From NCBI GenBank assembly GCA_041441465.1, contig JASDSY010000003.1:50406-114405 (forward strand): 64,000 nucleotides of DNA, in the 5' to 3' direction. Source of the stretch: JASDSY01 sp041441465 (GTDB lineage: Bacteria > Muiribacteriota > UBA9980). Each line of letters opens with the position of its first letter. The stretch's first letter is position 1. This document shows positions 18,226 through 27,640 of the stretch, in pieces. The position numbers and the translations under genes are program-made. Below the pieces are notes generated by a model. That model made no database searches and was not told the origin of the DNA. It saw only the letters and a list, made by a program, of their open reading frames with translations.

Positions 18226-19434
18226 ATGAATAATGAAGAAATTAATTTTAATGCCAGTGAGAATTTAGCAGCCGAAGCAAGTTCCGAACACCGTCAAGCT
18301 GTTATAAAAAAAATCCAGGAGCTTAACAGTTTCGGTTATTTCAAGCATTTATTCGTAGTTTTCATAATAACCTTAGTTATAGCTTATAATTCGGATTTTG
18401 AAAGGCTTCCTTTCGAAACATTCAAAAAAGGCAACATTTTTTATACCAAAAATGTTTCAAAATCAGAAATTAATCTTCTCGGATATTATCTTATGAAATC
18501 TAAATTTTTTGACGGCACCCCAAAAAGCGTCAAACTCGATAAATCCGACAGCGGCAACTACATCATAAGCCTTATAATAAAAGAAGAATTCAAGGATAAG
18601 CCGCAATATACAGAAAATTTCAAATTATTTACCTATGAAGTTTCGGAAGCGCTCGGGAAAAAAACCGATGTCAATCTTTGCGATTCATATTTTAAAACCT
18701 ATAGCACGATAAAGTACAACGACTGCTATAAGTCTTTAAGAATAAATTCAACTCAAATCATATACTCTCCGGCCATAAAGGAAAAAATGATCCGCGATAT
18801 GGCCAAAGCCTTTATATATGAAAAAATTATAGACGGCAACCCTAAAACATTTATTTTAAGTATCGTAAAAAGAGACCTTTTCGAGCTTAAAGTTCCGATA
18901 AAAAGAGAATACAGAAACTTCAAATTGAATACAATATTTTTCAAGATAATATCCGGAAAATTGATTTTTGAAGTGTTAAAAACCAAAGTTAACGTAGTGC
19001 TTTGCAACGAATCCGATTGGACCCCTTATGAAACGATCTCTTATTACGACGCTCTGAAATCATTTGAAATGAATGAAAATAAATTCGCGCATTCAAATGA
19101 CATAAATGAAAAAACAGCCAGAAAAATAGCGGACACGCTTAGCGAAATGGGCTTATTCGATAAAAAAGATTCCATTTTTGTCATGCACACATTAACAGCA
19201 TCTATTCCAAATATTACCATAGTTTCATTATCCAGGTCAGTCGATGAGGCTTTTATAAAAAACGCCGCTTTAAGATTATCAAGGGAATGCCTTGACGGAC
19301 AAAACCTTAGAATTGACATAAGAGATCAGAGTTACACACTTTCAAAAACATATTACCAGCCGGCGACAAAAGTTCTGCCGCCTCTGCCTGATAATAATAA
19401 TCAAGCATCGCCGCAAAAAGAAGGGAAGCAATAA
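18226..19434 (+). CDS. membrane-anchored protein with three copies of an unknown repeat
   Basis: The 402-residue product has one hydrophobic helix near residues 37-55 (FKHLFVVFIITLVIAYN). After it come three diverged copies of a roughly 100-residue unit. Each opens with a short strand and a helix (FYTKNVSKSEINLLGYYLM; IYSPAIKEKMIRDMAKAFI; AHSNDINEKTARKIADTLS). The first two helices continue FFDGTPKSVKL and IIDGNPKTFIL. They end with a TDVNLCDSYFKTYSTI- or VNVVLCNESDWTPYETI-type strand and a YYDALKSF-like tail; the third ends NLRIDIRDQSY. I know no family for this unit. The repeats should lie outside the cytoplasmic membrane. The gene is followed after one base by a zinc-ribbon membrane protein gene. 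Confidence 0.85.
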   Translation: MNNEEINFNASENLAAEASSEHRQAVIKKIQELNSFGYFKHLFVVFIITLVIAYNSDFERLPFETFKKGNIFYTKNVSKSEINLLGYYLMKSKFFDGTPKSVKLDKSDSGNYIISLIIKEEFKDKPQYTENFKLFTYEVSEALGKKTDVNLCDSYFKTYSTIKYNDCYKSLRINSTQIIYSPAIKEKMIRDMAKAFIYEKIIDGNPKTFILSIVKRDLFELKVPIKREYRNFKLNTIFFKIISGKLIFEVLKTKVNVVLCNESDWTPYETISYYDALKSFEMNENKFAHSNDINEKTARKIADTLSEMGLFDKKDSIFVMHTLTASIPNITIVSLSRSVDEAFIKNAALRLSRECLDGQNLRIDIRDQSYTLSKTYYQPATKVLPPLPDNNNQASPQKEGKQ

Positions 19435-19435
19435 T

Positions 19436-20242
19436 ATGGCAAGCATTATAAAATGCCCCGGATGCGGGAATGAAATAGCTATAACTTTGAGACAATGTAT
19501 GCTCTGCGGTTTTAAACTGAACAAAGCTGATTTTAATAAATATGAAATTTCCTTGAAAGATGAAATAAACGACCTCAAAAACGCCGACAAACGATTTTCT
19601 TATGAAAGCAACCAGAATTACAATCAAGATTATAATCAGGATTATAAAGTTACAAACGCCTTAAATAGAAACCATGAAAAACCTGGCTTTAACTCCAATC
19701 GCGGCATTGACCAGACAAAATACAGGCAAACAATTCTTCTTCAGTCATTGAACGAAGAAAACACCGCAAAAGATTATCTTATAGGTTTTATAGGGGGAGT
19801 TATAGGTATTATTCTTTTCTCAATAGCCTCAATTATAGTATTATTTTTTCTGTCTGAATTTTTAACTGCCTTCGGCAGGCGCTTCGCTGAATATTGCTGC
19901 GGCCATATATTCCTGGCAAGCGTAATCGTAGGCGCTTACGCCGGCGGAAGTTTTGCGATCGAAATCTTTAAAAAATCTAAAAATCCCTATTTTTCTTTTA
20001 GAAGCGGCGGAATGTACGGCGGTTATGTCGCCGGTATAATAATTTCAATCGTTGCCGGACTTGCCCTTTCAGATTTTTACAGCCTTTACCGTCACGGCGA
20101 TCTTATATTATTAACTATAATCGCTGACTTTATAATTACGATAATCGGAATTTATTACGGTTCCAAACTGCAATACGAAAAACTGCTTAACGAAATAAAA
20201 GACCCTGATTACGTTTATAAATATTTCAATGACAGAGGTTAA
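19436..20242 (+). CDS. zinc-ribbon multi-pass membrane protein
   Basis: The N terminus is a zinc ribbon with C7-x2-C10 and C21-x2-C24 (KCPGCG, QCMLCG). A polar linker with a short NYNQDYNQDY tandem follows, then about four membrane helices (around residues 115-145, 155-180, 190-215 and 220-245). The 268-residue protein has no enzyme motif that I can see, and no clear family. The ATG is one base after the preceding stop and the HMA gene begins three bases after its own stop, so the three genes form one transcription unit. Its role is unknown. Confidence 0.8.
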   Translation: MASIIKCPGCGNEIAITLRQCMLCGFKLNKADFNKYEISLKDEINDLKNADKRFSYESNQNYNQDYNQDYKVTNALNRNHEKPGFNSNRGIDQTKYRQTILLQSLNEENTAKDYLIGFIGGVIGIILFSIASIIVLFFLSEFLTAFGRRFAEYCCGHIFLASVIVGAYAGGSFAIEIFKKSKNPYFSFRSGGMYGGYVAGIIISIVAGLALSDFYSLYRHGDLILLTIIADFIITIIGIYYGSKLQYEKLLNEIKDPDYVYKYFNDRG

Positions 20243-20244
20243 AT

Positions 20245-20451
20245 ATGAAATCAGAATTTTTAGTGCCAAAAATGGCCTGCGAAAATTGCTTTAAAACCAT
20301 TAAAAACGTATTATCAAAACTTGCCGGAGTAAATTCTATAGAAGCGGATATTACTCAAAAGAAAATTTTTGTCGATTACGACGAAAAACTCACTAATTCT
20401 TCCGAAATTTCACAAAAACTGACTAAAATTGGATTCCCGCTGCAAAATTAA
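20245..20451 (+). CDS. heavy-metal-associated (HMA) domain protein, CopZ-like
   Basis: This 68-residue cytoplasmic protein is one ferredoxin-like HMA domain. The metal-binding motif is MACENC (C12, C15) near the N terminus, where copper chaperones usually have GMTCxxC. The rest fits the fold: a helix ending LAGVNSIEADITQKKIFVDYD and a final helix EISQKLTKIGF. Such proteins carry copper(I) or similar soft metals to a P-type ATPase. No ATPase or copper regulator gene is in this window. It is the last gene of the 18226 operon. Confidence 0.9.
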   Translation: MKSEFLVPKMACENCFKTIKNVLSKLAGVNSIEADITQKKIFVDYDEKLTNSSEISQKLTKIGFPLQN

Positions 20452-20509
20452 ATAAAATCACGAGTTAATAAAAATCCATAGCACTCATTATAATTAAATA
20501 AATACCGAT

Positions 20510-22186
20510 ATGATTAAAGTAATATATTCATTATTTTCAACGGTATTTATTATGATTAATTCAATTTTATCATATTTTAAAGAATTAAAAAACATCGAAA
20601 TAAAACGCTCCTGCGCTTTCTGGCTTTCGCCCAAAGAAGCGTTTAAAGGGGCAGTTTGCGTTTTTAATTCTTCGCGTTACAGGCGCTGGCTTGTTTTTAA
20701 GTTCATTATTTTTTTATTTTTGGCAAGTATCCCGTTTAACAAGGTATATGCCGAAACAAGCAAGGCACATCTCAAAGATGAATATGATATTTCAAAAAGA
20801 TTTAGCTCGGACGAAGATTTTAAAAATTCCGCGGACTTTAAATTCGGCGATGTCGATTTCGAGCTGAATAAAGACAATTATAAAAAAATGTCAAAGGCAA
20901 GAATCGGCGGCTCCAAGAAAAAAAAGACATTGATCGAGAACACTTTTTCGCCGGAAGTCCAGAAAACGAATAAGCCGGAATATACATTAAACGGCGAACT
21001 TATGTGGACCGGCGCTTATAAAAAAATAAACAGAATTAACGATAATTTTACCCCGATGATGCATTATACCGACGGTTTTATATGGGTCGGAAGCAAGCCT
21101 GAAAAATCAAAATACCAGGAGCAATTTTTTTGCAAAGCCGGTCTGCATTTAGAGCAAGGCGGCGAATACAGCTCCAACGACATCTGGCTTGACGATACTT
21201 ACGCCAAAGTAAAGCTCGGCGCGTTCGATTTAAAATTTGGAAACATCGTAGAAACGATAGGCAGCGGTGATAATATATCGTTTATCGACATATTAAACCC
21301 AAAACGATATCATTCCGGCTTGAGCGGCGATTATATGAAAACCAAAAAGGCCGTGCCGATGGTAAAGTCAACGCTCTATCTCAATAAAAACATGAACTTC
21401 GAAACACATATAATGCCGGTTTTCCAAAAATCGGAACTCGCAAATATCCGCGGAATATGGGCTACCGGGCTTCAAAAAACTCTGGCCGCCGCGCAGCTTG
21501 GCGGCGCGCTCATCGAGGAGCAAAAAATAGACAACGGCCTCTCGAATACGCAGCTTCATGTTTCATTCAATAACTCGTTCGAAGGATTCGAATTCAGGAC
21601 ACATTACTTTAAAATGATCGAAAATGTGCCGATAGTAATGCCGAATTCTCCGCAATACATAAAACTTCTTTACCCTGATTACCGCGGCCTCGGCGTTGAC
21701 GGCAACTTTAACCTCGGCGGCGAATATCTGCTCAGATATGAAATGATGCTTTATAAATCCAGATACGTAACGTCTTACGACAACTTTCAGGTCGGCGTCC
21801 CATATAAAAGCGATCAGGTCGCCGGACTTCTGGGAATCGACAGGACATTTCCAAACAGCCTTTACGTCAATTTACAGGGCGTATTTACGCACATAAACGA
21901 TTTTTTCTCGCGCACCTCGGCCCAGAAATACGCGACCGAACACGGAGTCGCTCTGCGGGTGCAGAAAGGATATTTCCGCGATAAATTGCAGGCTGAATTT
22001 CAGGGCTTCGACAATCTCAAGACAAAAGAATATTATGTTAAATCAAACTTTGAGTACAGGTATTCCGACATTGTAAAATATATAATAGGCTTTAATTATT
22101 TCAACGGCCCCGGCGCAAAAATCGGAGCGATAAGCGAGTTTTACGATAGCAGCAACACGTTTATAACGCTAAAGCTGAACTGGTAA
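20510..22186 (+). CDS. outer-membrane beta-barrel (porin-like) protein
   Basis: A typical signal core (KFIIFLFLASIPFNKVYA) ends near residue 82, followed by a charged region and then alternating amphipathic strands rich in Tyr, Phe and Gly up to a terminal aromatic Trp (TFITLKLNW). This is the classic C-terminal signature of an outer-membrane barrel. The pattern (LKFGNIVETIGSGDNISFIDILNP) recalls DUF1302/alginate-export-like barrels. Length is 558 residues. The signal core is preceded by about 60 residues, unusually many, and I find no start codon closer to it, so the signal peptide has a long N-terminal extension. It implies a diderm cell. The transported substrate is unknown. Confidence 0.8.
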   Translation: MIKVIYSLFSTVFIMINSILSYFKELKNIEIKRSCAFWLSPKEAFKGAVCVFNSSRYRRWLVFKFIIFLFLASIPFNKVYAETSKAHLKDEYDISKRFSSDEDFKNSADFKFGDVDFELNKDNYKKMSKARIGGSKKKKTLIENTFSPEVQKTNKPEYTLNGELMWTGAYKKINRINDNFTPMMHYTDGFIWVGSKPEKSKYQEQFFCKAGLHLEQGGEYSSNDIWLDDTYAKVKLGAFDLKFGNIVETIGSGDNISFIDILNPKRYHSGLSGDYMKTKKAVPMVKSTLYLNKNMNFETHIMPVFQKSELANIRGIWATGLQKTLAAAQLGGALIEEQKIDNGLSNTQLHVSFNNSFEGFEFRTHYFKMIENVPIVMPNSPQYIKLLYPDYRGLGVDGNFNLGGEYLLRYEMMLYKSRYVTSYDNFQVGVPYKSDQVAGLLGIDRTFPNSLYVNLQGVFTHINDFFSRTSAQKYATEHGVALRVQKGYFRDKLQAEFQGFDNLKTKEYYVKSNFEYRYSDIVKYIIGFNYFNGPGAKIGAISEFYDSSNTFITLKLNW

Positions 22187-22289
22187 TTAAAAAAATCAAT
22201 ACCGGCCGCTGAATAATTCAATTCATAAGCTTTAATAAAAAGTGTTTTAATAGTAAAATAACAATCTGGCAAAACGGTGAATAAGTTAA

Positions 22290-23174
22290 ATGAATAATAC
22301 CATAAACGGCGAAGAATTAAAAAAGGTGCTCGATTTTTACCTTCAAAAATTCAATTACGAGGAACGTTTGAAAAACGATCCGGTTTATTTTCCTCATCAA
22401 TATAGTTCAACGCAAGACATCGAAGCCGCGGCTTTTATAGCTTCAAGCTTCGCTTACGGCAAAGTATCGCTTTTTTTCGGAGTAATAAAAATAATTCTCG
22501 ATTCATTCAACCCGCGGTTATGCGAAAGCCTGACGAAATTTAACGCCAAAAAAGATATGGCGAAACTGAAGGGCGCAAGTTATCGCTTTAATAAAACAGA
22601 GGATATAGCTGTATTTTTAGAGGCAGCCGGCCGTTTTTTCCGCGAATGCGGATCGATTTCCAGGTTTCTAGAATCGAATTACGGCGAAACCGACGCCACA
22701 ATAATGAACACCGCTTCATTATTCGTGAAAAAAATGCTGGCATACTGCGAAGCCGTAAGCCTCGAAAGATTCGGCAAACCGTTAACCGCGGGAGTCAGGC
22801 AGCTTCTGCCGGACCCGGAAAATGATTCGACGTGCAAGCGGTTATGCATGTTTTTACGCTGGCTCACGCGCGGCCCCGACGCGATAGACTTCGGCATATT
22901 AAAAAATATTCCGAAATCTAAACTTGTGATACCGCTCGATACTCATATAGCGCGGCTTTCAAAAATGCTGGGCCTCACATCGCGAAAAGACCAGTCGCTG
23001 AAAACAGCGATCGAAATAACGCAAAATCTCGCTAAATTCGAGCCCGGCGACCCGCTTAAATATGATTTTGCGCTTTGCCATATCGGAATATCCGGGCTAT
23101 GCCAAAAAGGCGAAGAAGGAAAAAACTGCATTAATTGCCCGTTAAACGGCATTTGCCTCAGGGAAACATCCTGA
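22290..23174 (+). CDS. TIGR02757/DUF2400 family protein
   Basis: The 294-residue protein shows the family's signature phrases: STQDIEAAAFIASSFAYGKV near the start, RGPDAIDFGILKNIPKSKLV, IPLDTHIARLSKMLGLTSRK and DPLKYDFALCHIGISG. The last third resembles helix-hairpin-helix DNA glycosylases of the endonuclease III type, including a terminal cysteine cluster (C-x8-C-x2-C-x5-C, from LCQKG to GIC) like their [4Fe-4S] loop. A DNA-repair role is plausible but unproven for this family. The ribosome site is weak (CGGTG). A small membrane-peptide gene and a terminator follow. Confidence 0.92.
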   Translation: MNNTINGEELKKVLDFYLQKFNYEERLKNDPVYFPHQYSSTQDIEAAAFIASSFAYGKVSLFFGVIKIILDSFNPRLCESLTKFNAKKDMAKLKGASYRFNKTEDIAVFLEAAGRFFRECGSISRFLESNYGETDATIMNTASLFVKKMLAYCEAVSLERFGKPLTAGVRQLLPDPENDSTCKRLCMFLRWLTRGPDAIDFGILKNIPKSKLVIPLDTHIARLSKMLGLTSRKDQSLKTAIEITQNLAKFEPGDPLKYDFALCHIGISGLCQKGEEGKNCINCPLNGICLRETS

Positions 23175-23200
23175 AAAAAACAAATATAAAATAGAACGGA

Positions 23201-23314
23201 GTGAAAAAGTTGAAAGGATTATGGAAAAGAGAAGTTAATGAAAGCATGATATTTCTTGCGATATTATGCCTTATGCTTATTGTTTCCAATCTCGGATGCT
23301 CTTTAAGTAATTAG
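23201..23314 (+). CDS. small hydrophobic peptide
   Basis: A GTG at 23201 or a TTG at 23210, the latter 8 bases after ACGGAG (23196-23201), opens a frame of 37 or 34 residues. It has a Lys/Arg-rich start and one hydrophobic helix (MIFLAILCLMLIVSNLG), then a Cys and four residues to the stop. The NLGC motif is a poor lipobox, so it may be a tiny lipoprotein or a small single-pass membrane peptide. A terminator lies about 130 bases downstream, overlapping the end of the convergent gene. The function is unknown. Confidence 0.4.
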   Translation: MKKLKGLWKREVNESMIFLAILCLMLIVSNLGCSLSN

Positions 23315-23442
23315 CGCGATATCTTCCCGACAGGCGGCCCAAATATAGTAAATTAGAAAAATATAATGTATTTAAAGGCTGCATTTAGAAATTATCTTTT
23401 GGATCAGCCCGCCTGAATTCAGTTTAAAATCATACTAACCCG

Positions 23443-23477
23443 GCCGGATTTAAATAAATCCGGCTATTTATTTTTTT
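23443..23477 (+). terminator. plus-strand terminator overlapping convergent gene end
   Basis: A perfect 9-bp stem GCCGGATTT / AAATCCGGC (23443-23464) with a 4-base loop, followed by TATTTATTTTTTT. The T-run is inside the 3' end of the minus-strand HEAT/TPR gene. Confidence 0.75.
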
Positions 23478-26043
23478 GCGGCTGGTTCTTTCCCGGTAAG
23501 TTATCATTTTTTTTGGAGTAATACTGTGTGCGTATTTCGGAATCCAGTTTTCGCGCCTCAGCAGCGAGAGCCTTATCGTTAGACATAGCGACAACACGCA
23601 AAGTCAAAAGCGATTCTGTGATTTTATTTTGAAAATACTGACCAAGAGCTTTGTTATAAAGAAGAGCAGGGTTGTTTCCGCAATTTGTTATTCCCATATC
23701 GGTTGTAGTATCGACCGCCGCATAATCTTTCTTCCGGTTCAAATATAAGTTAGACAGGTTCAAATAAGACGGCAGATGTTTTTTATTAACATTTATAGCG
23801 TTTTTATAAGCATCGACAGCCTGGTCTAAATCGCCTGTCTCCTCGTCGACCATAGCGATATAATAATAAGCGGTATCGCTGGCGCCGAAATTTTTTATAT
23901 ATTTCTCAAAAGTTTCCTTAGCGTTAATAGAATCATTAAGAGCGTATTCAGTCATCCCAAGCATTTCATAGAGCAGCTTATTCTTCGGATTCAAGACGAT
24001 TTCGGCCTTTAAAAGATCGTCAAGACCCTGGTAAATCTGGTTTTTGAACATTAATTTTATGTACGCCATGCGGTAAATTGAATTATCCGGCTCGAGCTGA
24101 AATGCCCTCTTGTAAAACATGACACATTCGCCGGTTTGACCCGATTCGCTTAAAGTTTCCGCAATTTCGAAATTAGCGCGGGCGGATTCGGGTTCGGCCG
24201 AAATAACTGACTGCAAAATATCGACGGATTCGTCATAGCGCTTATTCAACCTGAACAGTCTGCCAAGGCCGATTTTCGCCGCACTGTATCCGTCGTTCAT
24301 ACCGGCGGACTTTTTATAAAAATTTTCAGCCTGCGCAAAATCGCCTTTCGCTGCCATTACGCTGCCAAGGCCGAAACATGCGAAATAGTCATTTTCATTA
24401 ATCGTAAGGGCCTTTTTATAAAACTCGCCGCTTTCATCGTATTTTCCGTCATAATAGGCGCAATCGCCGAGGCCCGTAAATGCGTCAGAACATTTTTCAT
24501 CGATTTTCAGGGCTTTTCCAAAAGCAGTTCTGGCGTCATCGAGTTTATTAAAATTTTTCAATAATATCTGGCCTTTCAAAACACAGGCAAGCGTCGAACC
24601 TGAATTATCAAGGCTCCATCTTTCAATTTCCGAACAGGCTTTATCATATTCATTTGCAGCAGCCATAACGCCGATTTTTCTAGCATAAGCGGCGTCAAGT
24701 ACTTTTTTTTCCTCAAAAGTCAGACTGCCCTTAAAATCCGGAGGCTTTATCAATGCTATTACATTATCGTAACGGTCGGACTCGATCATTCCGTACAGGA
24801 TTTTTAATTTTGAATTCGCCGCCTGAACGTCCGCTGCACCCGATGAATTTATATTTGTTTTTTCGTCACTAACAGCAGGAATTTCAGAAATATGGCTGGT
24901 TTTATAAATAAGCAGATAAGTTATATTAAAAAAAACGGTCAGCGCAAAAAAAGCGAAAAGGCTGACGATTGAAAATGCAAATATCCTTATCGCATTTTGC
25001 CTTGAATCATTTTCAGGCGGCATAAGCCGTAATTTAAACTTCGCGATAAAACTTTGCAAGGCTATATAATTTTGTTCATTGACAATTTTCTTGTTGTCGC
25101 TGATTTTCTTATCGATCCCGCTGATGGCGCTCTCGGCGGCGTTTTTTATTTTAAGCTGCTTCTGATCGTACTCGGGATCGAGCTTTCTCTGAATTGTTTC
25201 AACGGCCGTATTAAGCTTATCATTTATTGATTTATCGAGTTTTCCGCGAAACGCCTTCAAAAGCTCGAGCGCTGTTTCGTTGCCTATAGTCAAAAGGGCG
25301 TAAACCGCCGAATCCTGTGTCCATGGTTCACGCGAATTCAGCATGGTTTTCAATTTATCTAAAATCAGTGATTTGGATAATTTATCTTTTTCGAAATATT
25401 TATAGAGCGCCTTGACGATGTTGCCCTTTACGCGGTTATCATCATGCGCCAGAAGATTAAGCATGGCGGCAATTCCATCCTCGCTGCCGATTTCATCTAG
25501 AGCCTCGACAGCGTTAGCGATTACCCTCGGGTCCGGATATGAAAGAAATGAAATTAAAGCCGGCACGGCCTTAAAGTCTGATATTTTGCCGAGTTTTTTC
25601 AGCATTGTAGCTATGACGTATTTATCGGTTTCGAGTTTCAGCTGTGTAAGCAGCAATTCAGCCTGCTCAGCGTTTTTTTCCTCGGATATTTCCTGGATGA
25701 ATTTTATTTTTTCGCGCGCTTTCGAAGAAATAAGATCCGACTTTTCCTGGCCGCCGCCAGCGTCCTTATAAGCGTCAAGCGCCTCGCGGGCTTTCTTCTC
25801 CTCTATTTCAACCATGGCTCTGGTCGAAATCTGCGCCGAAATAGAACTGAAGGTTTTTTTCGCGTAATAACGAACCGCCGGATTAGAATCATTCACGAGC
25901 TCTTTTATAGCTTCAAGAACTTTAATCTCCGGGCAATTTGCGGCTTCTTTTATGGCCTCAATTTTCTGGTCGCCTGAACTTTCGGCTATTTTTTTCAAAA
26001 TCAATTTTACCGTATCATTTTTTGATTCGTTATTAGCGCTCAT
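23464..26043 (-). CDS. HEAT-repeat / transmembrane / TPR protein
   Basis: The 859-residue protein has an N-terminal array of HEAT-like repeats (about 1-300; for example IKELVNDSNPAVRYYAKKTF and ISFLSYPDPRVIANAVEALD). A single membrane helix (about 352-376, AFSIVSLFAFFALTVFFNITYL) comes next, and then about ten TPR repeats (about 415-840). The HEAT half should be cytoplasmic and the TPR half periplasmic, so the protein could link processes on the two sides. No enzyme motif is visible. Start is fixed by AAGGA before the ATG. It lies 54 bases after the TPR gene upstream and is probably co-transcribed with it. Confidence 0.88.
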   Translation of the reverse strand: MSANNESKNDTVKLILKKIAESSGDQKIEAIKEAANCPEIKVLEAIKELVNDSNPAVRYYAKKTFSSISAQISTRAMVEIEEKKAREALDAYKDAGGGQEKSDLISSKAREKIKFIQEISEEKNAEQAELLLTQLKLETDKYVIATMLKKLGKISDFKAVPALISFLSYPDPRVIANAVEALDEIGSEDGIAAMLNLLAHDDNRVKGNIVKALYKYFEKDKLSKSLILDKLKTMLNSREPWTQDSAVYALLTIGNETALELLKAFRGKLDKSINDKLNTAVETIQRKLDPEYDQKQLKIKNAAESAISGIDKKISDNKKIVNEQNYIALQSFIAKFKLRLMPPENDSRQNAIRIFAFSIVSLFAFFALTVFFNITYLLIYKTSHISEIPAVSDEKTNINSSGAADVQAANSKLKILYGMIESDRYDNVIALIKPPDFKGSLTFEEKKVLDAAYARKIGVMAAANEYDKACSEIERWSLDNSGSTLACVLKGQILLKNFNKLDDARTAFGKALKIDEKCSDAFTGLGDCAYYDGKYDESGEFYKKALTINENDYFACFGLGSVMAAKGDFAQAENFYKKSAGMNDGYSAAKIGLGRLFRLNKRYDESVDILQSVISAEPESARANFEIAETLSESGQTGECVMFYKRAFQLEPDNSIYRMAYIKLMFKNQIYQGLDDLLKAEIVLNPKNKLLYEMLGMTEYALNDSINAKETFEKYIKNFGASDTAYYYIAMVDEETGDLDQAVDAYKNAINVNKKHLPSYLNLSNLYLNRKKDYAAVDTTTDMGITNCGNNPALLYNKALGQYFQNKITESLLTLRVVAMSNDKALAAEARKLDSEIRTQYYSKKNDNLPGKNQPQKNK

Positions 26044-26097
26044 AAAAATTCCTTAAATTAATATGGATTTTAAATATCAATCCTCAAGGACAACCCT

Positions 26098-27615
26098 TTA
26101 TTTTTGCATTCCGCGCATCGCGTCGCGCGCTTTCATTGCCGTATTATACAGCTCGGAATTTTTTTCCTCATATTCCAGGACCTTTTCCATATGCGCCATC
26201 GCTTCGCTTTTATTGCCTGAATTATAATAAGCGAGAGCGATATTATAATGCGCCCATGTAAATTTCTCGTTTACCGCAAGCGCTTTTTTTAATATAGCAA
26301 TCGAATCGTCGAATTTTCTGAAATTCAAATATAAAAAACCTATATTATTCATAGCCAGAATATTTGTCTTATCGAACATTAAGGCAAGTTTATATTCGGA
26401 AATGGCGTTATCATACTTTTGGCTTTCATCATACAATACGCCGAGATTATAATGGGCAGAAGCGAGCGTCGGGTTATTTTCGATCGCAAGGTCAAACGCT
26501 GTTTTGGCCTTGTCAAATTCGCCTTTGGCATAATAGACAAGTCCTAATTGATCTAAAATCAAAGGATCTTTCGGCATTTTCGTTAAAAAATGCGTCAGCA
26601 CTTCCCACGCGTCATCAAAACGTTTCTGGATATATAAAGTTTTTGACAGATTAACGGCGGCAATCGAGTACTTCGGATCTATGATTACCGCTTCCTTAAA
26701 TTGAAACTGCGCTTCGTCGAGCTTTTGCATCGAAAAAAGCAGCGAACCGTAATCGTTTCTGACCGCCGCGTAGTTCGGATTCCTTTTAATCGACTCGCGG
26801 TAGGCCTCAACGGCCTCAGTATTTTTGTTCAGACGTTCATAGCAGATGGCCAGATTATAAAATATTTTAGATGACTTTTCAACATTCTTTACGGTTTTTA
26901 TTTTCTCGAAATTTGAAATCGCCTTTTCATAATCTTTTTTCCCAAGATAAAGCAATCCAAGCTCATTAACGGCTTCAAAGTTCGAAGGCTCAATAGCTAA
27001 TACCTCATCGAGCATTTTCTTCGCTTCATCAAATTTTTTCTGAGCCGAATAAATTTTACCCGATAAAAGTTTAGTTTCATTGTCATCAGGCTTTATCGCA
27101 AGCGCTTTTTTCACGGCCGAATCGGCGTTCACCTGGTTATTTATAAGATAATAGCAGGTCGCCAGATTATAAAAAGCGTTATGCGACCGCGGATTAATCT
27201 CGACGGCTTTATGAAATACCTCGACGGCCTTGCTTAACGTTCCGGACTTCATGTATATTAACCCGATGTTTGAATATGCTGCGTCATTATCCGGCGCGAC
27301 AGCTATAACTTTATTAAACAATTCAAGCGCGCCGTCATAATTGTTGCGGAGCAGGTAAATATTTCCGAGATTAACGTACGCATCGATATAATTAGGATTA
27401 TATTCTATAACTTTTTTAAACATTTTCTCGGCATCTTCAAATTTTCCCGCTTGAACATACTCGGTGCCGAGCTTAAAATATTCGTCAACCGTCGATTTTT
27501 GGGCAAAAGCGAAATCCGGGCGGCAGATTATTATTATCAGCGCCGATATTACGGCCAGAGTTTCGATATTAAATGCAAAAAAAAATGCGGAATTGAGAAA
27601 TTTATTTGTAATCAT
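26098..27615 (-). CDS. exported TPR-repeat protein
   Basis: The 505-residue product has a signal peptide or signal anchor (hydrophobic core TLAVISALIIIICRPDFAFA, likely cleavage before QKST at about residue 39). About thirteen consecutive 34-residue TPR units follow (for example AYVNLGNIYLLRNNYDGALELF). TPR arrays bind other proteins; in the periplasm they often scaffold envelope, pilus or secretion assemblies. TGAGG is the ribosome site. A strong promoter with an overlapping palindrome is directly upstream, so this gene and the HEAT/TPR gene form a regulated two-gene unit. Confidence 0.9.
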   Translation of the reverse strand: MITNKFLNSAFFFAFNIETLAVISALIIIICRPDFAFAQKSTVDEYFKLGTEYVQAGKFEDAEKMFKKVIEYNPNYIDAYVNLGNIYLLRNNYDGALELFNKVIAVAPDNDAAYSNIGLIYMKSGTLSKAVEVFHKAVEINPRSHNAFYNLATCYYLINNQVNADSAVKKALAIKPDDNETKLLSGKIYSAQKKFDEAKKMLDEVLAIEPSNFEAVNELGLLYLGKKDYEKAISNFEKIKTVKNVEKSSKIFYNLAICYERLNKNTEAVEAYRESIKRNPNYAAVRNDYGSLLFSMQKLDEAQFQFKEAVIIDPKYSIAAVNLSKTLYIQKRFDDAWEVLTHFLTKMPKDPLILDQLGLVYYAKGEFDKAKTAFDLAIENNPTLASAHYNLGVLYDESQKYDNAISEYKLALMFDKTNILAMNNIGFLYLNFRKFDDSIAILKKALAVNEKFTWAHYNIALAYYNSGNKSEAMAHMEKVLEYEEKNSELYNTAMKARDAMRGMQK

Positions 27616-27640
27616 AAAAAAGCCTCATTTTCACGTTTAT

